From NCBI RefSeq assembly GCF_001010285.1, contig NZ_CP011104.1:4216001-4280000 (forward strand): a stretch of 64,000 bases of DNA. Direction: 5' to 3'. Of the stretch, positions 16,394-26,273 are shown piece by piece. The translations under genes were made by a program, and so were the position numbers. The stretch is from Photorhabdus thracensis (GTDB lineage: Bacteria; Pseudomonadota; Gammaproteobacteria; Enterobacterales; Enterobacteriaceae). The notes below the pieces were generated by a model that searched no databases, was not told where the DNA came from, and saw only the letters and a program-made list of their open reading frames with translations. How positions within the stretch are numbered: position 1 is the stretch's first letter; each line of letters opens with the position of its first letter.

Positions 16394-17140
16394 ATGTTAA
16401 GTGTTAAAAATTTACGAGTCAGTGTGGAAGGTAATGAAATCCTGAAAGGATTAAATCTTGAAGTTAAACCGGGTGAAGTTCATGCCATTATGGGACCGAA
16501 TGGCTCCGGTAAAAGTACATTATCGGCAACGTTAGCTGGCCGTGAAGAGTATGAAATTGATGATGGTGAAGTCATCTTTAAAGGAAAAGATTTACTTGAA
16601 TTTGAACCGGAAGAGCGGGCTGGTGAGGGGATTTTCCTGGCTTTTCAATATCCGGTGGAAATTCCGGGTGTCAGTAATCAATTCTTCCTGCAAACGGCAG
16701 TGAACGCTGTCCGTGAATATCGCCATCAGGAGCCGCTGGATCGCTTTGATTTTGCCGATTTTATCGAAGAAAAAATAGAACTGCTAAATATGCCGCAAGA
16801 CTTGCTGACACGTTCAGTCAATGTTGGTTTTTCCGGTGGTGAGAAAAAACGTAACGATATTCTGCAAATGGCCGCGCTGGAGCCGACACTCTGTATTTTG
16901 GATGAAACAGATTCAGGGCTGGATATTGATGCCCTGAAAATTGTTGCTAATGGTGTGAATTCCCTGCGTGATCCAAACCGCTCATTCATTATTGTGACCC
17001 ACTACCAACGTATTTTGGATTACGTGAAACCTGATTTTGTCCATGTGCTTTATCAGGGGCGGATTATTAAATCCGGTGATTTCAGTCTGGCGAAAAAGTT
17101 GGAGGAGCAAGGCTATGGCTGGCTTATTGACCAACAGTGA
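16394..17140 (+). CDS. sufC: SufC, ATPase of the SufBCD complex
   Basis: A 248-residue soluble ABC-type ATPase. Walker A is GPNGSGKSTL, the signature is FSGGEKKRND, Walker B is LCILDETDSGLD and the switch His is in IIVTHYQRIL. It binds SufB and SufD and drives structural change in the scaffold. A 57-base gap separates it from sufB, and sufD begins inside its 3' end. Confidence 0.97.
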   Translation: MLSVKNLRVSVEGNEILKGLNLEVKPGEVHAIMGPNGSGKSTLSATLAGREEYEIDDGEVIFKGKDLLEFEPEERAGEGIFLAFQYPVEIPGVSNQFFLQTAVNAVREYRHQEPLDRFDFADFIEEKIELLNMPQDLLTRSVNVGFSGGEKKRNDILQMAALEPTLCILDETDSGLDIDALKIVANGVNSLRDPNRSFIIVTHYQRILDYVKPDFVHVLYQGRIIKSGDFSLAKKLEEQGYGWLIDQQ

Positions 17141-18428
17141 AAAAGTTGAAAAGACGTGTCAGGTTGCGGAGCGTAATCAGCAAGCCTTAGCGCGTTTCGC
17201 TGATTTGTATCATTGCCGTCATGGTGATGATTCATCTCATGCCAGTCTGCATTGGCAGCAAGTGACTAAAACCCGGTTTCCTCAATTCAGACATGAAGAT
17301 TGGCGCTATACTCCGCTGGAACAACTGTTAAGTCAGCAATACAGTGGCAAAACTTGGGAATTGACAGTAGCACAATGTGAACAACTGGCGATTCCGATGG
17401 ATTGCTGGCGTATCGTTATGGTGGATGGTTGTTTTTCTCCTTTGCTAAGTTCTTGTGAATTTGGGCCGTATCAGTTGAGTTTACTGGATAATAAAAGTAG
17501 GCTTCCGGCGCCGATCCAGAGTGAGATTTTTCTGCATTTGACAGAAAGCCTGGCTCAACAGCCTTTGGTCATAACATTAAAAGCCGGGCAAGTTGCGGAA
17601 AAACCCCTTTATTTGCTGAATATAACCAGTGGTTATTGTGGTGAAGCATTAAATACCAGCCATTACCGTTATCACATTACTGTGGGAGAGAATGCCGGCG
17701 CCAGAGTGATTGAACATTTCGTCAGTACTGATGAGCAGCAACCCCATATGACAGGAAGCCGGTTGACCGCAGAAGTGGGGGATAACGCCAGCTTAACCCA
17801 TATAAAACTGGGCGTTGAGAATAGTGCAAGTTACCACTTTGCACATAACGATATTGTGGTTGGCCGTGATGCCCGAGTGAAGAGCACCAGTTTTCTGTTA
17901 GGTGCCGGGCTTGGTCGACACAACACTAGCGTTCAGCTTAATGGTGAAGGGGCGGATCTGTCGTTGAACAGCTTGTTGTTGCCGCAAGGAAAAGAGGTCG
18001 CTGATACCCGTACCTATCTGGAACATAATAAGGGTTATTGTGAAAGCCGCCAGTTACATAAAACAATTGTGATGGATCAGAGTAAAGCGGTATTTAACGG
18101 CATGATCAAAGTGGCGCCTCATGCATTGAAAACCGATGGGAAAATGACCAATAACAACTTGTTATTAGGTAAACGGGCAGAAGTGGATACCAAACCACAA
18201 CTGGAAATTTACGCGGATGATGTGAAATGCAGTCATGGTGCGACCGTTGGCCGGATAGATGAAGAACAGCTGTTCTATCTGCAATCACGTGGTATCAGCC
18301 GGTGTGATGCGCAACATATGATCGTATTTGCTTTTGCTGCTGAACTTACTGAGTCTATTGAAGATGAAGCTCTGAAAACCGTTGTTATGAAACAGATTAA
18401 ACAGCGTTTAGCGGGAGTGAAAAAATGA
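17115..18428 (+). CDS. sufD: SufD, Fe-S scaffold subunit
   Basis: SufD is the SufB paralogue in the SufBC2D complex and is linked to iron entry. The 437-residue protein has the typical beta-helix core and the C-terminal [21 protein letters not shown] region with the conserved Cys-His. I chose ATG 17115 ([10 protein letters not shown]), which overlaps sufC by 26 bases; the open frame extends to 17037, but only inside sufC. The stop overlaps sufS by four bases. Confidence 0.95.
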   Translation: MAGLLTNSEKVEKTCQVAERNQQALARFADLYHCRHGDDSSHASLHWQQVTKTRFPQFRHEDWRYTPLEQLLSQQYSGKTWELTVAQCEQLAIPMDCWRIVMVDGCFSPLLSSCEFGPYQLSLLDNKSRLPAPIQSEIFLHLTESLAQQPLVITLKAGQVAEKPLYLLNITSGYCGEALNTSHYRYHITVGENAGARVIEHFVSTDEQQPHMTGSRLTAEVGDNASLTHIKLGVENSASYHFAHNDIVVGRDARVKSTSFLLGAGLGRHNTSVQLNGEGADLSLNSLLLPQGKEVADTRTYLEHNKGYCESRQLHKTIVMDQSKAVFNGMIKVAPHALKTDGKMTNNNLLLGKRAEVDTKPQLEIYADDVKCSHGATVGRIDEEQLFYLQSRGISRCDAQHMIVFAFAAELTESIEDEALKTVVMKQIKQRLAGVKK

Positions 18429-19663
18429 CCTTCTCTGTAAAAAAGGTGCGACAGGATTTCCCGATACTCACTCAGCAGGTCAATGGGCATCCACTGGTTT
18501 ATCTTGATAGTGCCGCCAGTGCTCAAAAGCCGGTTTCGGTTATCGAACGGGAAAGTGAATTCTGTTTACACCAGTATGCGGCGGTTCACCGGGGAATTCA
18601 TACTCTCAGTTCTGCGGCTACCTGTATGGTTGAAAATGTGCGCCACCAAATGGCGCAATTCATCCATGCTCAAAGTGATGAAGAGATTGTTTTCGTCAAA
18701 GGTACGACGGAAGGGATTAATCTGGTAGCTAACAGTTATGGCCGCAAATTTATCAAGAGTGGCGATAATATTGTGATTACTGAAATGGAACATCACGCCA
18801 ATATTGTTCCGTGGTATATGTTGGCGGAACAAATTGGGTTTGAAATCAGAGTGTGGTCACTGAATGAAACTGGTGAGCTGGATCAATCGGTTTTAGCATC
18901 CCTGATTGATTCACGTACTAAATTACTTTCTTTTACTCACCTGTCTAATGTACTCGGCACAGTGAACCCTGTACGTGAAATTATACAACAGGCAAGAAGA
19001 GTGGCTGATGAGCAGGGGGGGCAGTTACATATTCTGGTTGATGGCGCTCAGGCCATTATGCACAAGAAAGTTGATGTGCAGGATCTGGGTTGCGATTTCT
19101 ATGTTTTTTCCAGCCATAAATTATATGGACCAACAGGAATTGGCGTGCTTTATGGGCGTAAATCCCTTCTGGACGCAATGCCACCTTGGGAAGGTGGCGG
19201 AGCAATGATCAAACACGTCAGCTTGCAAAAAGGGATAACCTATGCGGAACCACCATGGCGGTTTGAAGCGGGGACGCCGAATATAGCGGGAATTATTGGG
19301 CTTGGTGCCGCAGTTGATTATGTCACTTCACTGGGGCTGGATGAAATTCAGCAACATGAACAAGCGCTGATGGATTATGCAATGACCCGGCTGAAAGAGA
19401 TCAGGTCACTGAAATTATATGGTCCTGAGCAACGTCAGGGCGTTATCGCGTTCAACCTTGGCCGCCATCATGCTTATGATGTGGGAAGTTTCCTTGATCA
19501 ATATGGAATCGCTATTCGTACCGGGCATCATTGCGCACTTCCGCTGATGGAACATTATCACGTTTCCAGTATGTGCAGGGCATCGCTGGCGATTTATACT
19601 ACGCAAGAAGAGATTGATGCTCTTGTTGCTGCATTGCAGCGGATAGAAAAACTGCTTGGTTGA
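18425..19663 (+). CDS. sufS: SufS, cysteine desulfurase
   Basis: SufS is a PLP enzyme that removes sulfur from cysteine and, with SufE, feeds it to SufB. The 412-residue protein shows the PLP lysine in [14 protein letters not shown], the DGAQA Asp that contacts PLP, and the persulfide Cys in [11 protein letters not shown]. It begins in an ATGA overlap with sufD, suggesting coupled translation. Confidence 0.97.
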   Translation: MTFSVKKVRQDFPILTQQVNGHPLVYLDSAASAQKPVSVIERESEFCLHQYAAVHRGIHTLSSAATCMVENVRHQMAQFIHAQSDEEIVFVKGTTEGINLVANSYGRKFIKSGDNIVITEMEHHANIVPWYMLAEQIGFEIRVWSLNETGELDQSVLASLIDSRTKLLSFTHLSNVLGTVNPVREIIQQARRVADEQGGQLHILVDGAQAIMHKKVDVQDLGCDFYVFSSHKLYGPTGIGVLYGRKSLLDAMPPWEGGGAMIKHVSLQKGITYAEPPWRFEAGTPNIAGIIGLGAAVDYVTSLGLDEIQQHEQALMDYAMTRLKEIRSLKLYGPEQRQGVIAFNLGRHHAYDVGSFLDQYGIAIRTGHHCALPLMEHYHVSSMCRASLAIYTTQEEIDALVAALQRIEKLLG

Positions 19664-19702
19664 GACGGTCATAGATCGAAAGAGTGATATAAGGAAAAAG
19701 TC

Positions 19703-20119
19703 ATGGCAAGTTTGCCCGACCAAAATAGATTGTTACGTAATTTTTCCCGCTGTCAAAATTGGGAAGAAAAATATCTCTATATGATTGAACTGGGGGCGAG
19801 GTTGTCCCCACTGACTGACGAACAGCGTCAACCTGAGCATTTAATCGCCGGTTGTCAGAGTCAGGTGTGGATTTTGCTGAGGAAGAATAACCAAAGCAAA
19901 GTGGAATTTGTTGGAGACAGTGATGCCGCTATCGTGAAAGGGTTGGTTGCGATGGTTTTTATTCTTTTTCAGGACAAGACGCCTCAGGAGATTCTGGATT
20001 TGGATGTGGCTGAATATTTTGCAAAACTTTCTCTGGAGCAACATTTAACACCATCACGTACACAGGGGCTGCATGCGATGATATATGCCATCCGCAATAC
20101 GGCAAGTAAAATGGTTTAA
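19703..20119 (+). CDS. sufE: SufE, sulfur acceptor protein
   Basis: SufE accepts the persulfide from SufS and stimulates it. The 138-residue protein has the acceptor cysteine in [21 protein letters not shown] lies a few bases before the ATG. It closes the suf operon, 39 bases after sufS. Confidence 0.96.
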   Translation: MASLPDQNRLLRNFSRCQNWEEKYLYMIELGARLSPLTDEQRQPEHLIAGCQSQVWILLRKNNQSKVEFVGDSDAAIVKGLVAMVFILFQDKTPQEILDLDVAEYFAKLSLEQHLTPSRTQGLHAMIYAIRNTASKMV

Positions 20120-20242
20120 GTGGCGGTCTTACGTGTTTCTTTTGCGGCTGATAATATACACGGTCGCGACAGGTGAATAAGGCTTCAACCTTTCGCGCTT
20201 AATTTATCCGATAACATTCAGAAGTCATTCCAGGAAGCGAGC

Positions 20243-21313
20243 ATGAAACGAGTTTTAACGTTTATCGGCATGTTATTGTTAAGTGCGCTGACTAATACCG
20301 TCAGCGCTACAGAATATACCTTGCCACCTGCCAATAGTCGTTTAATTGGCGAAAATACGACATTTGTTGTGCCAGATGACGGACGTTCTCTGGAGGCCAT
20401 TGCCGCCGAATATAAAATTGGATTACTGGCAATGCTGGAAGCTAATCCCGGTACCGATCCTTATTTGCCTGCTCCGGGTTCTGAACTGATTATTCCATCA
20501 CAAATGTTGTTGCCTGATACACCAAGGCAGGGGATTGTGATTAACCTTGCTGAACTAAGACTTTACTATTTCCCTAAAGGAAAAAACAAAGTCATCGTTT
20601 ACCCAATTGGCATTGGACAGCTTGGTCGTAACACACCAGTGATGACAACATCGGTAAGCCAGCTAATTAAAGATCCAACCTGGACGCCGACTAAGAATAT
20701 CCGTAAGCATTATGCTGAACAGGGGATTATCTTACCTGCGGTTGTTCCTGCTGGCCCGGAAAACCCAATGGGGGCATTTGCATTGCGTTTAGCCGCTGGG
20801 CGCGGAGAATACTTGATTCATGGCACAAATGCTGATTTTGGCATTGGTATGCGGGTGAGTTCGGGTTGTATTCGTCTGCGTCCTGATGATATTGAAGCTG
20901 TGTTTAACACGGTTTCCCGTGGAACCAGAGTACAGATTATCAATGAAGCCGTTAAGTATTCTGTCGAGCCGGATGGTAAACGTTATATTGAAGTCCATCA
21001 GCCGTTGTCTAAAAAAGAGGGAGATGATCCACAGACATTACAGATTGTCCGATCAGCCGGTTTGAACAAATTCATTGATAATAGCAAGACAGATAAAAAT
21101 ATTGTTGAACAAGCTATTGTACGCCGTTCTGGTATGCCGGTGCTGGTAAGTGAAAATACACAGCCTGAAACACAACAGGATCTGCGGGAAGGAAATAGAG
21201 TGCTGATGGAAGACGATGCTAAAGATGCAGAACAAGAAGTCAATGAAGGTGTATCAGAGTCGTTTAAATTACCGCCATTATATCAGCCTGGGCCAATCTA
21301 TCGGGAAAATTAA
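20243..21313 (+). CDS. ldtE: L,D-transpeptidase, LdtE (YnhG) type
   Basis: This periplasmic enzyme forms 3-3 cross-links in peptidoglycan. The 356-residue protein has a signal peptide (residues 1-22, ending VSA), a LysM-like segment (SLEAIAAEYKIGLLAMLEAN) and a YkuD domain with HGTNADFGIGMRVSSGCIRL, where Ser-Ser-Gly-Cys holds the catalytic cysteine. The C-terminal 100 residues are longer and acidic. Its place between sufE and lpp is as in E. coli, where the gene is ynhG/ldtE. E. coli paralogues that attach Lpp (ErfK and others) have similar domains, so the exact activity is inferred from position. Confidence 0.92.
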   Translation: MKRVLTFIGMLLLSALTNTVSATEYTLPPANSRLIGENTTFVVPDDGRSLEAIAAEYKIGLLAMLEANPGTDPYLPAPGSELIIPSQMLLPDTPRQGIVINLAELRLYYFPKGKNKVIVYPIGIGQLGRNTPVMTTSVSQLIKDPTWTPTKNIRKHYAEQGIILPAVVPAGPENPMGAFALRLAAGRGEYLIHGTNADFGIGMRVSSGCIRLRPDDIEAVFNTVSRGTRVQIINEAVKYSVEPDGKRYIEVHQPLSKKEGDDPQTLQIVRSAGLNKFIDNSKTDKNIVEQAIVRRSGMPVLVSENTQPETQQDLREGNRVLMEDDAKDAEQEVNEGVSESFKLPPLYQPGPIYREN

Positions 21314-21368
21314 TATTTTATTGCAGACAGGGAGGTCAGCGAATATTTTTCTGACAGAGCTTCATGAT

Positions 21369-21404
21369 AAAAAAACAGCGCACAGATGACCTGTGCGCCA
21401 TTTT
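21369..21404 (-). terminator. Bidirectional terminator, lpp / ldtE
   Basis: GCGCACAG and CTGTGCGC form an 8-bp stem with loop ATGAC. On the minus strand it is followed by a T run (7 A on the plus strand) for lpp, and on the plus strand by ATTTTTG, which could serve ldtE. Confidence 0.85.
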
Positions 21405-21423
21405 TGTACTTTATTACAAAAAA

Positions 21424-21660
21424 TTATTTTTTGTAGGAACGAACTTGGTTATCCAGACGCTGATTTGCACGAGCTGCATCGTCTTTAGCGGCTTGAATGT
21501 CAGTACGAACTGCATTCACGTCATTGCTCAGTTGATCAACTTTTGCATTCAGAGTCTGAACGTCAGAAGACAGTTGGTCAACTTTAGCAGTGCTTGAACA
21601 ACCAGCCAACAGAGTAGAAGCCAGAACTACTGCACCCAGTACAATTTTAGTACGATTCAT
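21424..21660 (-). CDS. lpp: Lpp, major outer membrane (Braun) lipoprotein
   Basis: The 78-residue protein has a lipoprotein signal peptide ending LLAGC, a heptad-repeat helix of Leu/Val/Asn (trimeric coiled coil) and a C-terminal Lys that is joined to peptidoglycan. I chose ATG 21660 (MNRTKIVLG), preceded by AGAGGGT; the frame extends upstream to 21693, but the leader TCTAGAGGGTATTAT matches the known lpp leader of E. coli. Partner enzymes are L,D-transpeptidases such as the one next to it. Confidence 0.97.
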   Translation of the reverse strand: MNRTKIVLGAVVLASTLLAGCSSTAKVDQLSSDVQTLNAKVDQLSNDVNAVRTDIQAAKDDAARANQRLDNQVRSYKK

Positions 21661-21689
21661 TATAATACCCTCTAGATTTAAGTTAATCT

Positions 21690-21735
21690 CCAAGTAGCCA
21701 TATAAGTATTACACAAAGTTTTTTAGAAAGAGAAT
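21690..21735 (-). promoter_or_regulatory. lpp promoter
   Basis: The minus strand reads AACTTTGTGTAATACTT, then GCTACTTGGAGATTAACTT, very close to the E. coli lpp promoter and 5' leader. TAATAC (about 21706-21711) is the -10 region and transcription likely starts near 21698. The -35 region is less clear. Confidence 0.6.
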
Positions 21736-22101
21736 AAATTTTTGTCATGAAAACCAATTATTTCAAATTTTCTCTTTAGTAGGTGGGTAATTTTCATCTG
21801 AATGTAAAAAAACAAAACGATTGAGTAACATTTTAATCAAAGAAATCCTATTCCATAAGGGGATGATATTCTCCGAAATAATTTTAGTTAAAAATTCTTA
21901 TAAATAAACAACCACTACATCGAAGCCATCTTGTGTCTATTGAGTCATAGGGATCTATCTTACATGGAGATATTCCTCATACATAAGTCTAGGGTTTCGC
22001 TTAAAACAAATTTGTTAACTGAATCTTATTGTAGATAAGCATCTTGACAATACTCAGGTTGAATTCTAGGCTCAGATTCAAACTGGTAAGAGGAGTCTTC
22101 T
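21736..22101. other. Intergenic region between lpp and a crotonase gene
   Basis: AT-rich, with no coding signal. It carries the upstream part of the lpp promoter on the minus strand and the leader of the next gene on the plus strand. AAGAGGAG sits before the ATG at 22102. I see no other element. Confidence 0.5.
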
Positions 22102-22953
22102 ATGCTAATTGATCAATCCAACGAGTATTTTAACATCACCGTTGACAACGGGGTCGCTCATTTGCAGCTCAGTCGTCCCGAAAAGGCAAACAGCCTGGCG
22201 CTGGCGTTCTGGAAACTATTTCCAGAGGCGATAGAGCAACTCAGTCGCTCAGGAGAGGTGCGGGCAATGGTGATCTCTGCGCAAGGTAGCGCATTCTGTG
22301 GTGGGCTTGACTTGCAAATTTTCGCCTCCAGCAAAGAAACCCATACGACTAATCCTAATGAGCGGGAAGCGATGCAGTTTAGCTTATTACAAATGCAGGA
22401 GGCGATAAATGTATTGGAACGTGCCCGCTTCCCGGTCATTGCCGCAGTACAAGGAGCATGTCTCGGTGCAGGATTTGACTTAATTTCTGCATGTGATTTT
22501 TGTTTTGCTTCTGAAAATGCGAAATTTCGCATAGAGGAAACCAATATCGGTATGATGGCTGATTTAGGTATCCTTCAGCGTCTGCAACATCTGATCCCTG
22601 GTGGTATGGCTCGTTATCTTGCACTCACAGGGGATACACTGAATGCCGCTCAGGCTCATGATTTAGGACTTGTGGTAAAGATCTTCCCTTCTGCGGAAAC
22701 ATTGATCGAGGGGGCTTTAGCGACTGCCCGACGTATAGCGGATCGGCCCCCGATTGCTATTAACGGGGTTAAACGGGCTATGCTTTACAGTCGTGATCAT
22801 GGTGTTTACGAATCATTGCAACAAACAGCACTTTTGCAAGCTTCGATTTTTAGTCGTCAGGATATTTTGTGCTCTATTCAGGCAAAAGCGTCCGGAACAA
22901 CAAGTGAGTTCCAGAATTTAAACGAAGTAGGGAAAGCTTTCGAGGAGCCATGA
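22102..22953 (+). CDS. Crotonase-family protein, likely delta3,5-delta2,4-dienoyl-CoA isomerase
   Basis: A 283-residue enoyl-CoA hydratase/isomerase fold protein. The oxyanion-hole motifs are SAFCGGLDL and VQGACLGAGFDLISACD. In the dienoyl-CoA isomerase pattern three acids matter: the Asp in GFDL, and Glu and Asp eight apart; here EETNIGMMADLGILQRL gives that exact spacing. This argues for isomerase over hydratase, whose pair of Glu sits differently. The role would be in breaking down unsaturated fatty acids. The gene stands alone between lpp and pykF, where E. coli has nothing. AAGAGGAG precedes the start. Substrate range is unknown. Confidence 0.8.
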   Translation: MLIDQSNEYFNITVDNGVAHLQLSRPEKANSLALAFWKLFPEAIEQLSRSGEVRAMVISAQGSAFCGGLDLQIFASSKETHTTNPNEREAMQFSLLQMQEAINVLERARFPVIAAVQGACLGAGFDLISACDFCFASENAKFRIEETNIGMMADLGILQRLQHLIPGGMARYLALTGDTLNAAQAHDLGLVVKIFPSAETLIEGALATARRIADRPPIAINGVKRAMLYSRDHGVYESLQQTALLQASIFSRQDILCSIQAKASGTTSEFQNLNEVGKAFEEP

Positions 22954-24041
22954 TTAAAACAGAGATGTCGATAACATGCAAAATGGGTTTTCCGCAAATG
23001 ACATAATGCTGGGGAACATCATCGTGGTTGAGGGTTAAGCCATTTTCTTATCAGGGGGAATAGAAGATGGCGTCATTACTACACAGGTTCGAATGAATAG
23101 GGCAGTACGATTGAATGGATAGAAATGTGGTGGAGACAATGACGATAATTAAAAAGGTTTTGAGCAAAGGGGATAATATTTCAGAGTATATAGAGAGTCT
23201 TGTTATTTTATATTCGTTAATGAGGTTTGCTGTTTTTGGAATCTATTTAAGGTTGACGGCCACATATTAGTTTTGTTTTACTCTCATTCGCATATTATGA
23301 ATGAGAATCACTCTTCCTTACTATTGTTTTATGTCTTCGATTGCGGATTTGAAAATGACCTTAGATGTGACGGATATAATGTAATTAAACTAATAATAAC
23401 ATGAACATAACGTTTTCATTGAGAATTGACTACTTGATGGTGCATGAATAGCCCGATTAATTATTTATATCCCTTAACATCCGGTTAGGAAATACCTGAT
23501 CTGATTTGTTGTTTTCCGGATTTATTATGACTGACTCCTGAATTCTTATTCGGTTTTAGTTCCGTTCGGCTTTGAATGTCGTCGCCTGCCAGCGAGCGCA
23601 GGTGATGACAGTGAAACCATACAATTAAACCTTCCAGCGATGACATTCTCTCTGAATAAAGATATCCAGTGAACAAGGATTCACTCTTGTTAATGCTTTG
23701 ATACCATCTGTAATGCGGTCCTCAGTACCTGATGCGATATCACTATCCATTGCTGAAAGGATTTTTGAGTAGGTTTCATCCAGTCCATTTTGTTGTCTCT
23801 ATTGGCGCATGGCCATACGAGGTAACTTACTGAGTATAAAAGATATTGAGTTACAAACTGGGGCTATTGTGGCAGCATTGAAAGTGCTCTTGTAAAAATA
23901 GGGTAAAAACATAGTGTTATGCCATTAGCGTAGGTTTTCACACCATTGGACCTCAAACCTCTGTGCGACATGAAGCTGTATAAATTGTTGTTCTCCGAGT
24001 TGAGAGAACCGCCTGTATCATAGGATCCTGAATATAATGCC
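22954..24041. other. 1.1 kb without a clear gene; decayed fragments
   Basis: No intact gene is visible. On the minus strand near 23800-23640 an open stretch without a start reads MDSDIASGTEDRITDGIKAL and ends RECHRWKV with a stop, and a neighbouring phase gives another open frame (23485-23676). Both look like broken protein genes of unknown family. The rest is AT-rich. The interval between lpp and pykF is short in E. coli, so this is an added segment. Confidence 0.4.
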
Positions 24042-24072
24042 CTGAAACACCACCATGTTTGCGGTGTTTCAG
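24042..24072 (-). terminator. Stem-loop after pykF
   Basis: CTGAAACACC and GGTGTTTCAG form a 10-bp stem with an 11-base loop, 21 bases after the pykF stop. No strong T run follows on the minus strand, so it may be a weak terminator or a 3'-stabilising hairpin. Confidence 0.5.
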
Positions 24073-24092
24073 AGATAAATCTACATATCAAA

Positions 24093-25502
24093 TTAAAGAA
24101 CGTGGACAGATGATGTATTGGTTGTACCACTTGGCACCAGAGCACCAGATACCATAACCACGATTTCGCCTTTCTTCGCCAGCCCACTGACCAGTGCTGC
24201 TTCTTTACCGATGCGATAGAAATCGTCGGTAGATGCGATTTCTTTAACGATTTGAGTGGAAACACCTTTAACTAATAGCAATTGGCGTGCAGTCACTTCA
24301 TTGGTGGTCAATGCCAGAATAGGTGCACCAGGGAAGTATTTACGGATAGATTTAGCAGATTTACCACCATAGGTTGCGACTACAATCAGAGGGGCTTCCA
24401 GCTTTTCGGCTGTTTCAACGGCACCACGGCATACCGCTTCGGTCACGCGTAATTTACGGCAATTGACAGCTTCAATGCGGCTTGGCATGACACGATCTGT
24501 GCGCTCACAAATTGTTGCCATGATAGTTACGGCTTCTACCGGATATTTGCCTTTTGCACTTTCACCGGAAAGCATAACTGCATCAGTACCATCCAAAATG
24601 GCGTTAGCTACGTCACCGGCTTCGGCACGGGTAGGGCGTGGGTTTTTGATCATGGAATCGAGCATTTGAGTTGCAGTGATAACAACTTTGCGGGCCATGT
24701 TACATTTTTGGATCATCATCTTCTGGGCGAAGATAACTTCTTCTACCGGGATTTCAACACCGAGGTCACCGCGGGCAACCATGATCCCGTCAGAAGCTTC
24801 CAGTATCTCATCAAAGTTGTTCAGACCTTCCTGATTTTCAATCTTAGAGATAATTTGAATATTTTCACCACCGTGCGCTTTCAAATGTTCGCGGATTTCC
24901 AGAACGTCAGAGCGTTTACGGATGAAAGAAGCGGCGACGAAATCAACACCTTGTTGGCAACCAAAGACCAAATCTTGTTTATCTTTTTCTGCCAGGGCAG
25001 GCAGGCTGATAGATATACCTGGCAGGTTAACACCTTTATTTTCACCTAAATCACCGTTGTTCAAAACCTGACAAATGACTTCTGACTGAGTGACTTCTTT
25101 AACTTTCATACCGATCAAGCCGTCATCAACCAGAACGGTGTTACCTGGCACCAGATCCGCAGGGAAACCACTGTAAGTTACAGCAACGCGGTCTTTATTA
25201 CCGATAACGGTTGTGTCGGTGGTAAAAGTGAAAGTCTGACCAGCAGTCAGGGATACATCATTGCCACCTTCCAGCTTCATGGTTCGAATTTCAGGGCCTT
25301 TAGTATCCAGCAGAATAGCTGCTTGTTTACCTGTCTTAGTCATAACTGAACGGATATTTTGAATACGCTGGCCGTGCTCTTCATAGTCTCCATGCGAAAA
25401 GTTGAGGCGCATAACATTCATGCCTGCATCCAACAGTTCGGTCAGTTTTTCTTCGGATTCTGTTTTTGGTCCGATAGTACAAACAATTTTGGTTTTTTTC
25501 AT
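24093..25502 (-). CDS. pykF: Pyruvate kinase I (fructose-1,6-bisphosphate activated)
   Basis: PykF makes pyruvate and ATP from phosphoenolpyruvate. The 469-residue protein begins [16 protein letters not shown] and ends SSVHVL, almost as in E. coli PykF (470). Catalytic motifs include [10 protein letters not shown], the Lys/Glu metal site in [10 protein letters not shown], and [12 protein letters not shown]. The C-terminal allosteric domain ([12 protein letters not shown]) carries the effector site. A Cra-box-like site lies about 220 bases upstream. Confidence 0.97.
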   Translation of the reverse strand: MKKTKIVCTIGPKTESEEKLTELLDAGMNVMRLNFSHGDYEEHGQRIQNIRSVMTKTGKQAAILLDTKGPEIRTMKLEGGNDVSLTAGQTFTFTTDTTVIGNKDRVAVTYSGFPADLVPGNTVLVDDGLIGMKVKEVTQSEVICQVLNNGDLGENKGVNLPGISISLPALAEKDKQDLVFGCQQGVDFVAASFIRKRSDVLEIREHLKAHGGENIQIISKIENQEGLNNFDEILEASDGIMVARGDLGVEIPVEEVIFAQKMMIQKCNMARKVVITATQMLDSMIKNPRPTRAEAGDVANAILDGTDAVMLSGESAKGKYPVEAVTIMATICERTDRVMPSRIEAVNCRKLRVTEAVCRGAVETAEKLEAPLIVVATYGGKSAKSIRKYFPGAPILALTTNEVTARQLLLVKGVSTQIVKEIASTDDFYRIGKEAALVSGLAKKGEIVVMVSGALVPSGTTNTSSVHVL

Positions 25503-25717
25503 GACAACTTATCTACAGGTTTTAATGGATAAAATAGTGAACCACCCACTTTATGGTTTGCGCAGATACCATAGGGTGCTGAATGTTGCGCAACATCATT
25601 AAGGACAGGTGACGGGGAAGACATGCAGTGTTTTTTATGTGAAATCAGGCATATGTAATTATGTGAGCTTATGCATACTATCAATCTGTAATTTTTCAGC
25701 ATTCAGCAAATTAATGT

Positions 25718-25731
25718 GCTGAAACCATTCA
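25718..25731 (-). promoter_or_regulatory. Cra (FruR) box-like site upstream of pykF
   Basis: GCTGAAACCATTCA fits the Cra consensus (TGAAWCSNTHH core, palindromic). pykF of E. coli is repressed by Cra. The site is about 216 bases from the start codon, so the promoter would have to lie far upstream in a long leader. The rest of the interval 25503-25918 shows no gene. Confidence 0.45.
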
Positions 25732-25918
25732 ACTATAAATTGGGCCGTATTATAGAGATTTATTTCTGTGAAATGAATCAAAAAATGAATATGTGAATTA
25801 ATTATAACGTTAGGACGACGAAATAACGCAAATAACAGCAGGGATTGTAATCTACAGCTTAATTTTCTTATGAGAAATTGATTGGCTATTTCAGAACAGG
25901 AGGATGATTTTAGCGATT

Positions 25919-25995
25919 TGGTGCGTCCGAGTGGACTCGAACCACCGACCCCCACCATGTCAAGGTGGTGCTCTAACCAACTGAGCTACGGACGC
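25919..25995 (-). tRNA. valV: tRNA-Val (anticodon GAC), copy 1
   Basis: A 77-base cloverleaf with CCA encoded. It starts GCGTCCGTAGCTCAGTTGGT; the anticodon stem is CCACC/GGTGG with loop TTGACAT (anticodon GAC), the T arm is GGTTCGAGTCC and the 3' end is GGACGCACCA. The location next to mdtK is where E. coli has valV and valW. Confidence 0.97.
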
Positions 25996-26027
25996 ACTAA
26001 AGAGAGAACGCTATCAACCAAACAATC

Positions 26028-26104
26028 TGGTGCGTCCGAGTGGACTCGAACCACCGACCCCCACCATGTCAAGGTGGTGCTCTAACCAACTGAGCTACGG
26101 ACGC
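26028..26104 (-). tRNA. valW: tRNA-Val (anticodon GAC), copy 2
   Basis: Identical in sequence to the copy at 25919 over all 77 bases, 32 bases upstream of it in the transcript. The two are probably made from one precursor RNA. Which copy corresponds to valV or valW is arbitrary. Confidence 0.97.
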
Positions 26105-26273
26105 AATCTAAATTGCATTGGTGACAACGGGGACGAATATTAGCGGCGAGTTAGCCTTCTGGCAAGGGAATAATATAAATTGTTGTTCAACTGTTCGTAT
26201 TTGCATCTGTTACAGCGAATTTGTCGTTTATTCCACCAGCTAAGTATTCGTCCTCGGTTTTAGGGAAAGTAAA

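Noticed and set aside
17037..18428. Longer start for sufD inside sufC
   Set aside because: ATG 17115 gives the normal N terminus; the extension overlaps sufC coding.
22158..22544. Minus-strand frame opposite the crotonase gene
   Set aside because: Shadow of the coding frame; no ribosome site or domain.
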